Source of the DNA: DAIDKA01 sp035487155
Lineage (GTDB): Bacteria; Pseudomonadota; Gammaproteobacteria; Steroidobacterales; Steroidobacteraceae
Direction of reading: 5' to 3'
NCBI GenBank assembly: GCA_035487155.1
Contig: DATHMK010000031.1
Span: forward strand, 1-64,000
Length of the DNA stretch: 64,000 bases
The position numbers and the translations under genes were made by a program. Below are positions 16,750 to 25,385 of this stretch, one piece after another. Every line of letters begins with the position of its first letter. Position 1 is the stretch's first letter. The notes under the pieces were generated by a model. That model did not search any database. It saw nothing but the letters and a program-made list of their open reading frames with translations, and had not been told where the DNA came from.

Positions 16750-17175
16750 TCATTCCGGTTGCAGCTGAATTCCAAGGCCCGCCGCCGCACCTCGAACCCG
16801 ACCGTCGAGACTCAGCAGCGCCAGACCCGAGATCGCCGATCGTGCGACCAGCAATGAGGCGAGGTGTATTGCGTCAAGGGTACGTACCGGCTGCCCGGGA
16901 AAGGACTGACGCGCACGCTCGAACACTTCCGGACCGAGGCGCAGGACAGTCCAGTGTGCAGCAGCAGTGGCCAGGTGGGCGCGCCGATCGGCCGCTTCGG
17001 CCTCGGTGAGTTCCCCCAACGCCACTGCCCGGTGCAACACCCGATCGCATTCGATGAGCGTCAGATCCGAGGCCACGATTATCTGCTGGGCCGCCAGCAG
17101 CTCGCGGATGCCTGGCGCGGATTCCTCATCAAGAAGCCATGCGAGCACGGCACTTGACTCTGCGTACAGGCTCAC
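16750..17175 (-). CDS. vapC: PIN-domain toxin (VapC-type ribonuclease)
   Basis: This 141-residue PIN-domain protein should cleave RNA and be held in check by the upstream antitoxin. The acidic residues are visible: E6 in SLYAESSAVLAWLL (many VapC proteins use YAES rather than Asp at this site), E42 in LTLIECDRVLH, an Asp in VRTLDAIHLASL, and an Asp in LLSLDGRVRGAA. The GTG/ATG region at 17175 overlaps the antitoxin stop by four bases, so translation is coupled. Length is normal and no lesion is seen, so the pair looks functional. Confidence 0.9.
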   Translation of the reverse strand: MSLYAESSAVLAWLLDEESAPGIRELLAAQQIIVASDLTLIECDRVLHRAVALGELTEAEAADRRAHLATAAAHWTVLRLGPEVFERARQSFPGQPVRTLDAIHLASLLVARSAISGLALLSLDGRVRGAAAGLGIQLQPE

Positions 17176-17468
17176 CGCGAGCCCCGCTCCTCATCGAGCA
17201 GCCGGGCTGAGGTAAAAGTGCCGCGTCGTTTGCGCGGCAGTGGCCGATACAGCGAGGGATCCGGGCCCGTGCCCACGGTGGCCAGGCCGCGTCGGGCCAG
17301 TGCCGCCAATCCGGGTGGCAGCGCAGGGTCCGCCTTGCTGGTGCCCGGTGCCGACAGTTCCGCCACGATCTCCCCGCGATCCGTCACCAGCACGGTCTCG
17401 CCGGCGCGTATGCGGCGGATGTATTCGCTAAGGCTGTTTTTAAGCTCGCGGATGCCGACGGTTCTCAC
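17172..17468 (-). CDS. vapB: Phd/YefM-type antitoxin
   Basis: A 98-residue antitoxin and autorepressor. Residues 1-40 (RTVGIRELKNSLSEYIRRIR, then AGETVLVTDRGEIVAEL) form the Phd/YefM DNA-binding fold, and the charged tail from about residue 60 would wrap the toxin. The start is a GTG at 17468, exactly where the predicted transcript would begin, with no ribosome site upstream; the gene is probably read from a leaderless message. The next gene, the PIN toxin, overlaps its stop. Confidence 0.9.
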   Translation of the reverse strand: MRTVGIRELKNSLSEYIRRIRAGETVLVTDRGEIVAELSAPGTSKADPALPPGLAALARRGLATVGTGPDPSLYRPLPRKRRGTFTSARLLDEERGSR

Positions 17469-17473
17469 CGGCG

Positions 17474-17503
17474 CAATGTAGCCTCATGAGTCTACATTGT
17501 CAA
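17474..17503 (-). promoter_or_regulatory. Leaderless promoter and palindromic operator of the toxin-antitoxin pair
   Basis: On the minus strand a consensus TTGACA (17498-17503) and TACATT (17475-17480) are separated by exactly 17 bases. The start point falls about seven bases past the -10, on the GTG of the antitoxin. A 26-bp inverted repeat (CAATGTAG 17474-17481, CTACATTG 17492-17499, with a perfect CTCATGAG core) fills the promoter and is the likely antitoxin binding site. Confidence 0.8.
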
Positions 17504-17703
17504 TCGAGCCCCCAAAGCGGGCGCTCCGCTGCCCCTGCGGCACCCAATGTGCCCAGGCGTACAGACGCAGGCCACGCTGTCGCGTAGGCTGCCCGACACG
17601 GCGGACGAGAAATGCTGACGGTCCGCCAACCGCACCCTTGCACGCCCCGTGGAGCTGCCAGATGAATGAACTATTCGCACCCAGGCACCGTGGACAGTAG
17701 TGT

Positions 17704-18495
17704 ATGACCTATTGTGTGGGCATTCTGCTGAGGGACGGCATCGTCCTCGCATCGGACTCTCGGACGCACGCTGGGGTCGACAATTTCGCTACCTTCTGCA
17801 AGATGACCGTTTTCGAACGCCCGGGTGATCGAGCCATTGTCCTGCTGAGCTCAGGGAACCTGGCGGGAACGCAGGCCGTGATCAGCGTGCTCAAACAGCG
17901 TGGCGAAGTGCAGGATGACGTCACCAGCATCTGGAACGCTCGCACCATGTTCGACGTGGCCGTCATCGTTTCGGACGCCGTGCGGGACATCGAGCGCCGC
18001 GACGCCAAGCACCTGGCGGACAGCGTCAGTCCGTTCAACGCCTCATTCATCATCGGTGGCCAGATCAAGGGTGAACCGATGCGGTTGTTCCGGACCTTCT
18101 CCGAGGGCAACTTCATCGAGGCCAGTGCCGATACACTGTTCTTTCAAACCGGTGAGGCAAAGTACGGAAAGCCCATCCTCGATCGGGTGATCACCCTAGC
18201 GACGAACCTCGGCGACGCCATGAAATGCGTCCTGGTGTCGTTCGATTCCACAATGCGCAGCAATCTTTCGGTGGGCATGCCCATCGATCTGGTGTTCTGC
18301 GAACGCGACAGCATCATGATCAGCGGCCGTCACCGCTTCGAGCAAGGCGACGCCTACTTCACTGCCCTGAGCCGAGAATGGCGCGAAGGTGTGCGCGACG
18401 TGTTCCGCCGCCTGCCCGAAGTGCCGGCGCCCCAGCCACCCCCGTTATGCACCACTGCGACCTCCCCGCCCCCAAGCGAACGATGGCTTGGGTGA
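17704..18495 (+). CDS. Anbu (bacterial proteasome homologue)
   Basis: A 263-residue Ntn-hydrolase of the Anbu/BPH group, related to HslV and proteasome beta subunits. After removal of Met1 the nucleophile would be Thr at position 2 (MTYCVGILLRDGIVLASDSR). The typical Anbu start continues as THAGVDNFATFCKMTVFERPGDRAIVLLSSGN. 'RVITLATNLGDAMKCVLVSFDSTMRSN' in the second half is also family-like. The last 25 residues are proline-rich (APQPPP) and look like a divergent tail. Anbu normally lies in an operon with a transglutaminase-like protein, an ATP-grasp protein and an alpha-E protein; only the first of these follows here, 28 bases on. Confidence 0.93.
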   Translation: MTYCVGILLRDGIVLASDSRTHAGVDNFATFCKMTVFERPGDRAIVLLSSGNLAGTQAVISVLKQRGEVQDDVTSIWNARTMFDVAVIVSDAVRDIERRDAKHLADSVSPFNASFIIGGQIKGEPMRLFRTFSEGNFIEASADTLFFQTGEAKYGKPILDRVITLATNLGDAMKCVLVSFDSTMRSNLSVGMPIDLVFCERDSIMISGRHRFEQGDAYFTALSREWREGVRDVFRRLPEVPAPQPPPLCTTATSPPPSERWLG

Positions 18496-18523
18496 GCACG
18501 GGCCCGCCAGCCATGGAGCTTTG

Positions 18524-19339
18524 ATGCTGAACATTCGTTTAGGCTACGAACTGATATATCAGTGCCCGCAGCCAACGCCGATGATCATGAACCTGCACAT
18601 CCATCATTCGCGAGTCAACGATCTGGTCCGCCCGGACAGCATGATCACCGATCCATGGATGCCACTGGTGTCGTACCACGACGGTTTTGGCAACCTGTGC
18701 ACCCGCCTCGTGGCTCCTGCCGGACGCACCCGTATCACCACGGACGCACTGATCACGGATCGAGGGTTGCCGGAGACCGTGATGTTGGACGCGCAACAGC
18801 ATCCCGTGGAAACCCTGCCGCAGGAAACCCTGGTCTATCTGCTTGGCAGCCGCTACTGCGACACCGATAATCTAAGCAGCGTGGCGTGGACCCTGTTTGG
18901 CACCACGATGGGCGGCTGGTCACGGGTGCAGTCGGTATGTAATTTCGTCAACAGGCACATTACATTCGGCTACGAGTTCGCACGCGCCACCAGAACCGCC
19001 TCGGAAGCATTCCATGAGCGCAAGGGCGTTTGTCGGGACTACGCGCACCTGGCCATCACCCTTTGCCGGTGTCTGAATATTCCCGCACGCTATTGCACCG
19101 GCTATCTCGGCGATATCGGCATTCCTGCGGCTGATGCGCCCATGGATTTCGCAGGTTGGTTTGAAGCGTATGTCGGGGGCACCTGGTTCACGTTCGACGC
19201 CCGCAACAATGAGCCGCGAATCGGCCGGGTATTGATCGCGCGAGGCCGCGACGCCGCCGATGTCGCGATCAGCATGACATTCGGGCCAAACGTGCTCGAA
19301 GGCTTCCGAGTCTGGGCAGACGAAGTGCGGGCGGCCTAG
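18524..19339 (+). CDS. Transglutaminase-like cysteine peptidase of the Anbu operon
   Basis: A 271-residue protein with an N-terminal beta domain (MLNIRLGYELIYQCPQPTPM) and a transglutaminase core. The catalytic triad can be read: Cys in ERKGVCRDYAHLAI, His in MDFAGWFEAYVGG region (here the usual 'HAW' is replaced by F-A-G-W), and Asp in TWFTFDARNNEPRIG. The usual core His is therefore not evident and should be checked. ATG 18524 is preceded by TGGAGC and gives the standard start for Anbu-linked transglutaminases; the open frame upstream lies within anbu. It probably processes or tags the substrate of Anbu. Confidence 0.88.
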   Translation: MLNIRLGYELIYQCPQPTPMIMNLHIHHSRVNDLVRPDSMITDPWMPLVSYHDGFGNLCTRLVAPAGRTRITTDALITDRGLPETVMLDAQQHPVETLPQETLVYLLGSRYCDTDNLSSVAWTLFGTTMGGWSRVQSVCNFVNRHITFGYEFARATRTASEAFHERKGVCRDYAHLAITLCRCLNIPARYCTGYLGDIGIPAADAPMDFAGWFEAYVGGTWFTFDARNNEPRIGRVLIARGRDAADVAISMTFGPNVLEGFRVWADEVRAA

Positions 19340-19348
19340 GGCCAAGCC

Positions 19349-21379
19349 TCAACGCTCTTCGGCGAACACCGGTTCCAGAGCGGGCGCACCGAGCATGGCG
19401 CCCGTGATCGCGAGATGCTCACTGTCAACATACAAGGGGCTTGCATCAGTTTCGAAGGTGCAACGGCCTTGCGCACACAGAATGTCCTGCGGCCTCAGGA
19501 TCGTGAATGCGTAGTGCCGCTGCAGACGCGCAAATATTTCCATGGCACTGCGCTGCTGCGTCTCATAGTCGGCCCGGCTGATACTCAGATCACGATGCAG
19601 TTGCAGCCGCCGCCCGGCAGCCAGCAGATAGGGCACGCTCAGGGACTTCTGCGGAACATCCGCCATCAGGAACACTCGTACATGCTGCTCTTGCAGCACC
19701 GCCAGCAGCCGTTCCAGCCCGCGCGCGAACACCACGGCGTTTTGCTTCACGGAATAATTGCCCGGGGTCTCGGCATCGGTCAGTGTGCTTAGAAACCGAC
19801 TCTCGGTATTTGCGATCCAGTGGCCTATCAGAATCACTTTGGGGATCCGGTTCTGAATGACCCATTGCAGGACCAGGTCGTTGTGCCGCTTGCAGCCTGC
19901 CCCATGGCCCACGCCGGCCGCGTCCATCCATGAACGCAGGCCGATCCATTGACCGGGCGTGCTATCGCGCACATAGGTTCCCAGCAGCGGCGGGCAGCGA
20001 CCGCTCTGGGCAAACATTGCCGCTTCGTGATGTCCGGCAAAGGCTGCCTCGAGCGCCGGCAGCATGGCAACTGCGTGCGAATCACCCCAGACAACGGCGC
20101 TGATGCGCGCCGACCTGTCCCCCAATACGCATACAGGGCGTTGCACAAGCTCCGGCGAGCTGCCCGTACAGCGTAGCTGCTCAGCCGATTGCGTCGGAAA
20201 GCGCAGACGCTCAGTGGCGTCATAGCGCACCGGGTCCGTGGCGCGATGCACACCCGCCGTGGCCAGCATCAGCACCCCGCCGCAGAGCGCTGCTGCTGCA
20301 AAGAGTGACCGTCGATCCAGCCACGCGTTCGCTCCGCGAAACGGCTGCTCCACCAGGCGCCACGACAGCGCCCCCAGAAGCAAAGTCGCCCCCAGCAGTA
20401 GCCCACGCATTGGCGCCGAAAGCGGATCCAGGGCGTAATACTGAACCAGCAGCAGCAATGGCCAATGATACAAATAAAGCGAGTAGGACCACTGACCGAT
20501 GCGGCGCATGAAGCCGATGCCCAGTACTCGACCCACGGTCATACTCTGATCGCATGAGGCGTGGATGATCAGGGCGGCTCCGGCGCAGGGCAGCAGCGTC
20601 AACTCGCCAGGGTATGGACTGTCCGTGCTCAGCAACCCATCCGCGGCGGCGATGAGCACCAGGCCCGCAACCGCAGCGCCGGCGCGCGTGCTGCGCTGCT
20701 GCGGCGGAGGCCACTTTCCCACCGCCAGCAGTGCGCCGGCCAGAAGTTCCCAGGCGCGAAACGGTGCCAGATAAAATGCCGCCAACGGCCAGATGCGCAC
20801 CACGACCATGCAGGCCAAGAGTGATAGCAGGGCCAAGGGCCACAGCACGGCGCCATAGCGCCCGCGACACAATCCCCAGATGGTCAGCATCAGCAGCGGG
20901 AACAGCAGATAAAACTGCTCCTCGACGGCGAGCGACCAGGTATGCAGCAGCACCACATGGTCGGCGAATTGGCCGCCGTAGACTCCCGCGTTGCGATAGA
21001 GCGCGAAGTTGGCGAGAAACGGCACCACATAGCCGCCAATGCCGCTGAAGAAATGCAGATCGGGTGGAAACAGCACCAGCGCACCCGCCAGCAACACGAG
21101 CGCATACATGACGAATAGAGCGGGAATGATGCGGCGGACGCGACGTTCGTAGAACGCCAGAAGCGAAAAATGCCCGGCCAGAAGGTCGCGCTCGATATGG
21201 GCGGCGATCAGATAGCCGGAGATGACAAAGAAGACATCGACACCGGCGAATCCCCCGCCGAATCCGGGTATACCGTAGTGATGGAAAATGACCAGGAGGA
21301 CCGCGATCGCCCGTAACCCATCGATATCGCGCCGGTAGATCGGCGCCGCCTCCACCGCCTGAAATGACTCGCTCAGCAT
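19349..21379 (-). CDS. Membrane O-acyltransferase (OafA type) with SGNH domain
   Basis: A 676-residue fusion. Residues 15-350 form the acyltransferase-3 bundle of about ten helices (YRRDIDGLRAIAVLLVIFHH; GVDVFFVISGYLIAAHIE). The C-terminal part from about residue 420 is a periplasmic SGNH-hydrolase-like domain with VVWGDSHAVAMLPALE as its first block. Such proteins acetylate surface polysaccharide or O-antigen. The RDIDGLRA and FFVISGY motifs are intact. It is a single gene between two converging neighbours, so the glycan target is not indicated. Confidence 0.93.
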   Translation of the reverse strand: MLSESFQAVEAAPIYRRDIDGLRAIAVLLVIFHHYGIPGFGGGFAGVDVFFVISGYLIAAHIERDLLAGHFSLLAFYERRVRRIIPALFVMYALVLLAGALVLFPPDLHFFSGIGGYVVPFLANFALYRNAGVYGGQFADHVVLLHTWSLAVEEQFYLLFPLLMLTIWGLCRGRYGAVLWPLALLSLLACMVVVRIWPLAAFYLAPFRAWELLAGALLAVGKWPPPQQRSTRAGAAVAGLVLIAAADGLLSTDSPYPGELTLLPCAGAALIIHASCDQSMTVGRVLGIGFMRRIGQWSYSLYLYHWPLLLLVQYYALDPLSAPMRGLLLGATLLLGALSWRLVEQPFRGANAWLDRRSLFAAAALCGGVLMLATAGVHRATDPVRYDATERLRFPTQSAEQLRCTGSSPELVQRPVCVLGDRSARISAVVWGDSHAVAMLPALEAAFAGHHEAAMFAQSGRCPPLLGTYVRDSTPGQWIGLRSWMDAAGVGHGAGCKRHNDLVLQWVIQNRIPKVILIGHWIANTESRFLSTLTDAETPGNYSVKQNAVVFARGLERLLAVLQEQHVRVFLMADVPQKSLSVPYLLAAGRRLQLHRDLSISRADYETQQRSAMEIFARLQRHYAFTILRPQDILCAQGRCTFETDASPLYVDSEHLAITGAMLGAPALEPVFAEER

Positions 21380-21467
21380 CTGTCCGGGTGAGTTCCGTTA
21401 AGCGGGCAAAAGGTTCAGCGCGTCAACACGGATGGACTTCACCAAACCCAACACTTAGGATTTTCAC

Positions 21468-22661
21468 GTGAAATCGTGCAACGTCCGTCAATTCAGCTCC
21501 CGTGCCTGCGCCATCTGGATGTGGGCTTTGCTCGCGCTGGCACTCAGCCTCTGCCTTTCGAGTTGCACGCCGCCACCGCCCGCGGATCCGCAACTGGCCA
21601 TCGACCTGCGATGGGTCAGGAACTACCCCAAGGAGCACCGCAGCAACGTCAATACCGGACTTTACTGGGCCCTGTCCTTTCTCGGGGCCAAGCTGCCGGA
21701 CTCGGCCAATGTCCTGACCTGGCATGGCAAGCTGGTAACACTCGATCTTGGCGCCGCACAGGTCCAGGAGGGCACGCAGGAGGCGTGGAAGAAGCTGCTG
21801 CGCGAGTTCAAGGCCAGCGAGGAATACCGCAGGACCGGCGCCATCGACATTGGCCGCTTCATTTTCGTGAGCCTGTGCAGTGCCAATCTTTATTACGAGC
21901 TCAGCGGCACCAGTCCTAGTTATCCAATGTTCCGGGCCAGGCATACATTTGCGCCCCGTCAGATCGCCGTAGTCGAATCGGCCGTGGCGCATGGCAATCG
22001 TCTTATCGAGATTGGGACCGGGGCCGGCATCGGCGGCGTTGCCTTTGTCGCATTCGAGGGGTCCGGCGCCTTGAAGGATGCAACCTTCAGGAAACAGGAT
22101 ATCGAGACCCTGGAGTTCATGGACAACGGGCAATTGCGCTTCGGACTGTACGATCTTGACGGCCATCTGAAAACGGCGACGACACCTGCGCTTACCACCG
22201 CCGGCAAGCCGAGCAAGTGTCTGTGGTGCCATGAGATCAATCTGAATCCACCCTTCAGCAATGTCACCGATGTTGCCGGGTACTACACCACCCGGCAGTT
22301 CCGTGAACTTGTCACCAGCCAGATGCGTGTCGTGGCTGACTATCGACAAAGCCTGCGCTCGAAGGTGGATTTCAGGAAAACCCAGGATCACTCGAATGCG
22401 GAAAATCTCTATTTGTCGTTTGCGCACCCCACGGCGGAAAGACTGGCCGATGAATGGGGAATGCCGGTCGAACAGGTGCTGCAGAAGCTACAGACCCTGC
22501 ACCTGAAGCCTCACCCCCATAGCGCCTACGTGGATGACGGAATCCTGGGGGATAAGCTCTACGATCGCAGTGAGGTGGAGGCGCTTGCGCCATACCATGG
22601 CGTGGTCGGACCCTCGGATGTCCGGGAGGCCTCCAGCTACGAGCCCGCTGCCTTGCAGTGA
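21468..22661 (+). CDS. Lipoprotein with a single c-type haem motif
   Basis: A 397-residue protein with lipobox LSSC (Cys33) and a lone haem c motif, CLWCH, at residues 251-255 in GKPSKCLWCHEINLNPPF. I know no named family for the rest. The region before the motif has GAGIGGVAFVAFEGSG and a 'FMDNGQLRFGLYDLDGHLK' beta segment; after it the protein is helical and charged. GTG 21468 is the likely start, because it begins the signal peptide. An outer-membrane or periplasmic electron-transfer or peroxide-handling role is possible. It is divergent from the acyltransferase and converges on the small secreted protein. Confidence 0.68.
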   Translation: MKSCNVRQFSSRACAIWMWALLALALSLCLSSCTPPPPADPQLAIDLRWVRNYPKEHRSNVNTGLYWALSFLGAKLPDSANVLTWHGKLVTLDLGAAQVQEGTQEAWKKLLREFKASEEYRRTGAIDIGRFIFVSLCSANLYYELSGTSPSYPMFRARHTFAPRQIAVVESAVAHGNRLIEIGTGAGIGGVAFVAFEGSGALKDATFRKQDIETLEFMDNGQLRFGLYDLDGHLKTATTPALTTAGKPSKCLWCHEINLNPPFSNVTDVAGYYTTRQFRELVTSQMRVVADYRQSLRSKVDFRKTQDHSNAENLYLSFAHPTAERLADEWGMPVEQVLQKLQTLHLKPHPHSAYVDDGILGDKLYDRSEVEALAPYHGVVGPSDVREASSYEPAALQ

Positions 22662-22677
22662 CCCGCCGACCCGTGCG

Positions 22678-23049
22678 TCACTGTATGGTGCAGATGGCGG
22701 GAATCTGCCAGTGACCTCTGGAGTCCCGTATCAGCCAATAGACGGCATCAATATCCTTAAGAGCATTCACGTTGTACATCACATGAACCGGATAGCCATA
22801 AACGCTGTCTCGTCCCGGTCCCGCAGGCGCATATAGGGCTTCGTAGCTGTTGCGGGGGTGGCGGGGTGCGCCGATTTCCACGAGTTTCCAGCTGAAGGTC
22901 CATTGGTCCTTGAGGTCCATCTGCTTGATGCAGGCCTTGATGGCGGGCACTGAGGGCGCAGGCGGGGGCGCCTCATCCGCCACCGACCGTCCGGACAGAC
23001 ACAGCATTGCCAGGGCCGCCAGCAGCTTGCCGGGGCGCACGCACTTCAT
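22678..23049 (-). CDS. Small secreted protein of unknown function
   Basis: A 123-residue protein with a signal peptide (KLLAALAMLCLSGRSVADEA). The mature domain has two cysteines that could pair (AIKACIKQ and PAICTIQ at the end) and a 'YPVHVMYNVNALKDIDAVYWLIRDS' beta stretch. No family is recognised. It is the last gene of the MarR/OYE/MBL operon: its ATG overlaps the MBL stop by four bases, so the two are probably translated together and act in the same process. Confidence 0.7.
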   Translation of the reverse strand: MKCVRPGKLLAALAMLCLSGRSVADEAPPPAPSVPAIKACIKQMDLKDQWTFSWKLVEIGAPRHPRNSYEALYAPAGPGRDSVYGYPVHVMYNVNALKDIDAVYWLIRDSRGHWQIPAICTIQ

Positions 23050-24131
23050 GGATAGTTCTCGAGATTCAGGTAGGCCGCCTCAATGTCCACTTCCCGCAGC
23101 ATGTCGTAGTAAGCCCAATCCTTGTATTTTTCGAGCAGCAGAGTTTTCTTCAGCTGCGCCAGACTTTTTCCCTGGGCCATTCCCTGGGCAACACCGGCGC
23201 GCAGGTCCTCGAAGTACTGTCGGCCCTCGGTCACGTCCGCCTTGGTGAAGGTGACGGACCCGTGCCCTTGGGCCAGGATGTCGAAGTCCAAGGCCTCGAT
23301 GGTTCTGTAAGACCTGATCCATTCGGCAAGCGGATGCTGGTCGAACATGCCACAGCCGCTGGGCAGTGAGCGCATTGATGTGCTCACCAGTGCGTCGGCC
23401 GGAAAGTCGGCCGAAAACACCACCCGCTCCGCGGGGAAGTACACGACAGTGCCATCATCCGCATGGTTGAGACCCGGAAAGATCAACTGGATGGTGCGGC
23501 CGCCAAACACCAGGGTCATCCGTTCCGAATAGACGATGTCGGGTGGCACCACCCCCTGGGTCGCCCACCATTGCGCGGGAGTGATGTGTCCGGTGTGATC
23601 GCGATCGACGGACTCGAAGTAGCCCCGGCCCATGCCACAGATGCCGGGATGCTCCAGAGTGGGGATGGCGATCTCCTCGGACTCTATGGTGCCGTTGTGA
23701 TTCAGATCGATCATGTTCCCGGGCATATGCGGGTAGCGGCCATCCATGTTCTTGAGGATGCGCTCCTGGCCCACGATATGCGGATGACTGTCGGCAAACA
23801 CCGCAGCGCCACCCACATGGTCCCAGTGACTGTGGCTGTAGATGATGTAGCGCACCGCCTTGCCCGGAAACCGGCTCGCGAACTCACTCTTCATCCAGCC
23901 TGCAAAATCCGCACTGATCGGATCAACCAGCAGGATTCCCTCCGGTGTCACATAGACCAGGCTCCACCAGTTTCCATTGCCCACGCGCCACAGGTCACCG
24001 GTGATCGGGACAAAGACTCGCGGCGGCCCGGAGCGTCGCGTCACCGGGGCCGGGGCACCCTGGGCATTGCAGCGCGCCGGGCACAGCACCAAGGTCGCAG
24101 CAACCAGCAGTAAAGCACTAGTCAGCCGCAT
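23046..24131 (-). CDS. Metallo-beta-lactamase-fold hydrolase with inserted EF-hand loops
   Basis: A 361-residue exported MBL-fold protein (signal peptide to about residue 23). The zinc motif HSHWDH is at residues 100-105 and a further metal His at 223 (GLNHADDGTVVYFP); GHGSVTF supplies the last one. Between the first and second metal blocks lie two 12-residue loops of EF-hand type: D142-x-N-x-N-G-x-I-x-x-x-E153 is canonical, and D176-x-D-x-T-G-x-I, ending in Gln187, is partial. Calcium binding is therefore likely. The upstream OYE gene overlaps by 14 bases. The substrate is unknown; an ester or lactone fits the context. Confidence 0.85.
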   Translation of the reverse strand: MRLTSALLLVAATLVLCPARCNAQGAPAPVTRRSGPPRVFVPITGDLWRVGNGNWWSLVYVTPEGILLVDPISADFAGWMKSEFASRFPGKAVRYIIYSHSHWDHVGGAAVFADSHPHIVGQERILKNMDGRYPHMPGNMIDLNHNGTIESEEIAIPTLEHPGICGMGRGYFESVDRDHTGHITPAQWWATQGVVPPDIVYSERMTLVFGGRTIQLIFPGLNHADDGTVVYFPAERVVFSADFPADALVSTSMRSLPSGCGMFDQHPLAEWIRSYRTIEALDFDILAQGHGSVTFTKADVTEGRQYFEDLRAGVAQGMAQGKSLAQLKKTLLLEKYKDWAYYDMLREVDIEAAYLNLENYP

Positions 24132-25305
24132 GGTTCTTGCGTGATTCCTCGACGAAACCGGGCTCCACCGCCGCCATCGCCTCCATGAGGTGAGTGGTTT
24201 TGTTGAACAGTGAAAGCTCGCGGTAGCGACCTTCGCGCACCTTGTTCACGAAATCATTGTTGGCGATGTGCATGCGGCCGACACCGACCAGGTCCAGCGT
24301 CCCACGGCCCACACGATCTGCCAGGAAGCGCAGATCGCCTTCAAGAGTCAATTCGGATGGCTCCTCATCGTCAAACAGGTTGGCGAACATCTCAACATTG
24401 ACCCCGACGCTGCCGCAGGTCATGACGGTCGCGTCGGTCATGGATTTGACCCACTCGGCGATGGTGAACAGCGGCTGTTCGCTGTCGGGCCACTCCGGTT
24501 TGTGAAAGCGCCGTGAGGAGACGTTGAAAAGGTCCACGCCACAGCTGCGCAACAGCGTCAACATGTCCCGCAGGTCCTTGGGGCTCTGCGCCACCACGGC
24601 GCCGTAGTCGACTTCCTTGAACTGCGAAAAACGATAGGAAATCACGAAGTCCGGGCCGACGGCCGCCCGGATCGCGGTGACGATCTGTGCCGAATAACGG
24701 GCGCGTTCCGCCAGCGAGCGACCACCATACTCATCCTCACGCTGGTTCGTCTCGGCCCATAGAAACTGGTCCAGGAGATAGCCATGGGCGGAGTGGACCT
24801 CGATGCCATCGGCGCCCAGTTGCTGCGCCTGCTGTGCAGCACGCACATACGCCTGCTTCAGGTCCTGCAGATCCTGTGGCGTCATGGCGCGCCCATGCGG
24901 CCGCCCGGCCTGGATCAGGCCGGAGGGACTCAACGCCGGAAAGCCGGCCAGCGGATGCCCCGGCGCTACCTTGCGCATGGCTCCCGGATGCCACAGCTGC
25001 AGCAGGAAGGCGGCCCCCTGCCCGTGCACGGCCTCGACCACCGGCCGCCAGGCGGCAAGTGTCCCAGGTTCCAGTCGACCCATGACGGGCTGCCAGTACG
25101 CTGATGGGTGGTCCGGGGAGGTGGATTCGCTGATGATGAGACCGACACCGCCGGCCGCACAGCGGCGCATGTACTCCACCATCTTCGGCGTCGGCGCTCC
25201 GTCGTTCATGAATCCGCGCTGCATGCCCGGCATCACGAAGCGATTGCGCAGCACCAGGCTGCCGACACGCTGTGGTGTGAAGAGAACGTCCAGTTGCTGT
25301 GGCAA
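24118..25305 (-). CDS. Old Yellow Enzyme-family NADH:flavin oxidoreductase
   Basis: A 395-residue FMN enzyme reducing activated C=C bonds. It has the TIM-barrel start LDVLFTPQRVGSLVLRNRFVM, the substrate-pocket EVHSAHGYLLDQF with ETNQREDEYGG after it, and a C-terminal GVGRMHIANNDFVNKVREGR phosphate-binding block. There is no iron-sulfur or second flavin domain, so it is the short OYE type. The frame opens at a TTG at 25359, but GGGGGAG seven bases before the TTG at 25305 supports that start (LPQQLDVLF). It is the first enzyme gene after marR, 80 bases apart, and should be induced with it. Confidence 0.9.
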   Translation of the reverse strand: MPQQLDVLFTPQRVGSLVLRNRFVMPGMQRGFMNDGAPTPKMVEYMRRCAAGGVGLIISESTSPDHPSAYWQPVMGRLEPGTLAAWRPVVEAVHGQGAAFLLQLWHPGAMRKVAPGHPLAGFPALSPSGLIQAGRPHGRAMTPQDLQDLKQAYVRAAQQAQQLGADGIEVHSAHGYLLDQFLWAETNQREDEYGGRSLAERARYSAQIVTAIRAAVGPDFVISYRFSQFKEVDYGAVVAQSPKDLRDMLTLLRSCGVDLFNVSSRRFHKPEWPDSEQPLFTIAEWVKSMTDATVMTCGSVGVNVEMFANLFDDEEPSELTLEGDLRFLADRVGRGTLDLVGVGRMHIANNDFVNKVREGRYRELSLFNKTTHLMEAMAAVEPGFVEESRKNHAAD

Positions 25306-25385
25306 TGCAATGCTCCCCCGACTGGGGTGAATGTACCACCAGGGGATGGCCGCGCCCAAGGCGGCTCATGGATGCCTCGGCGGCC

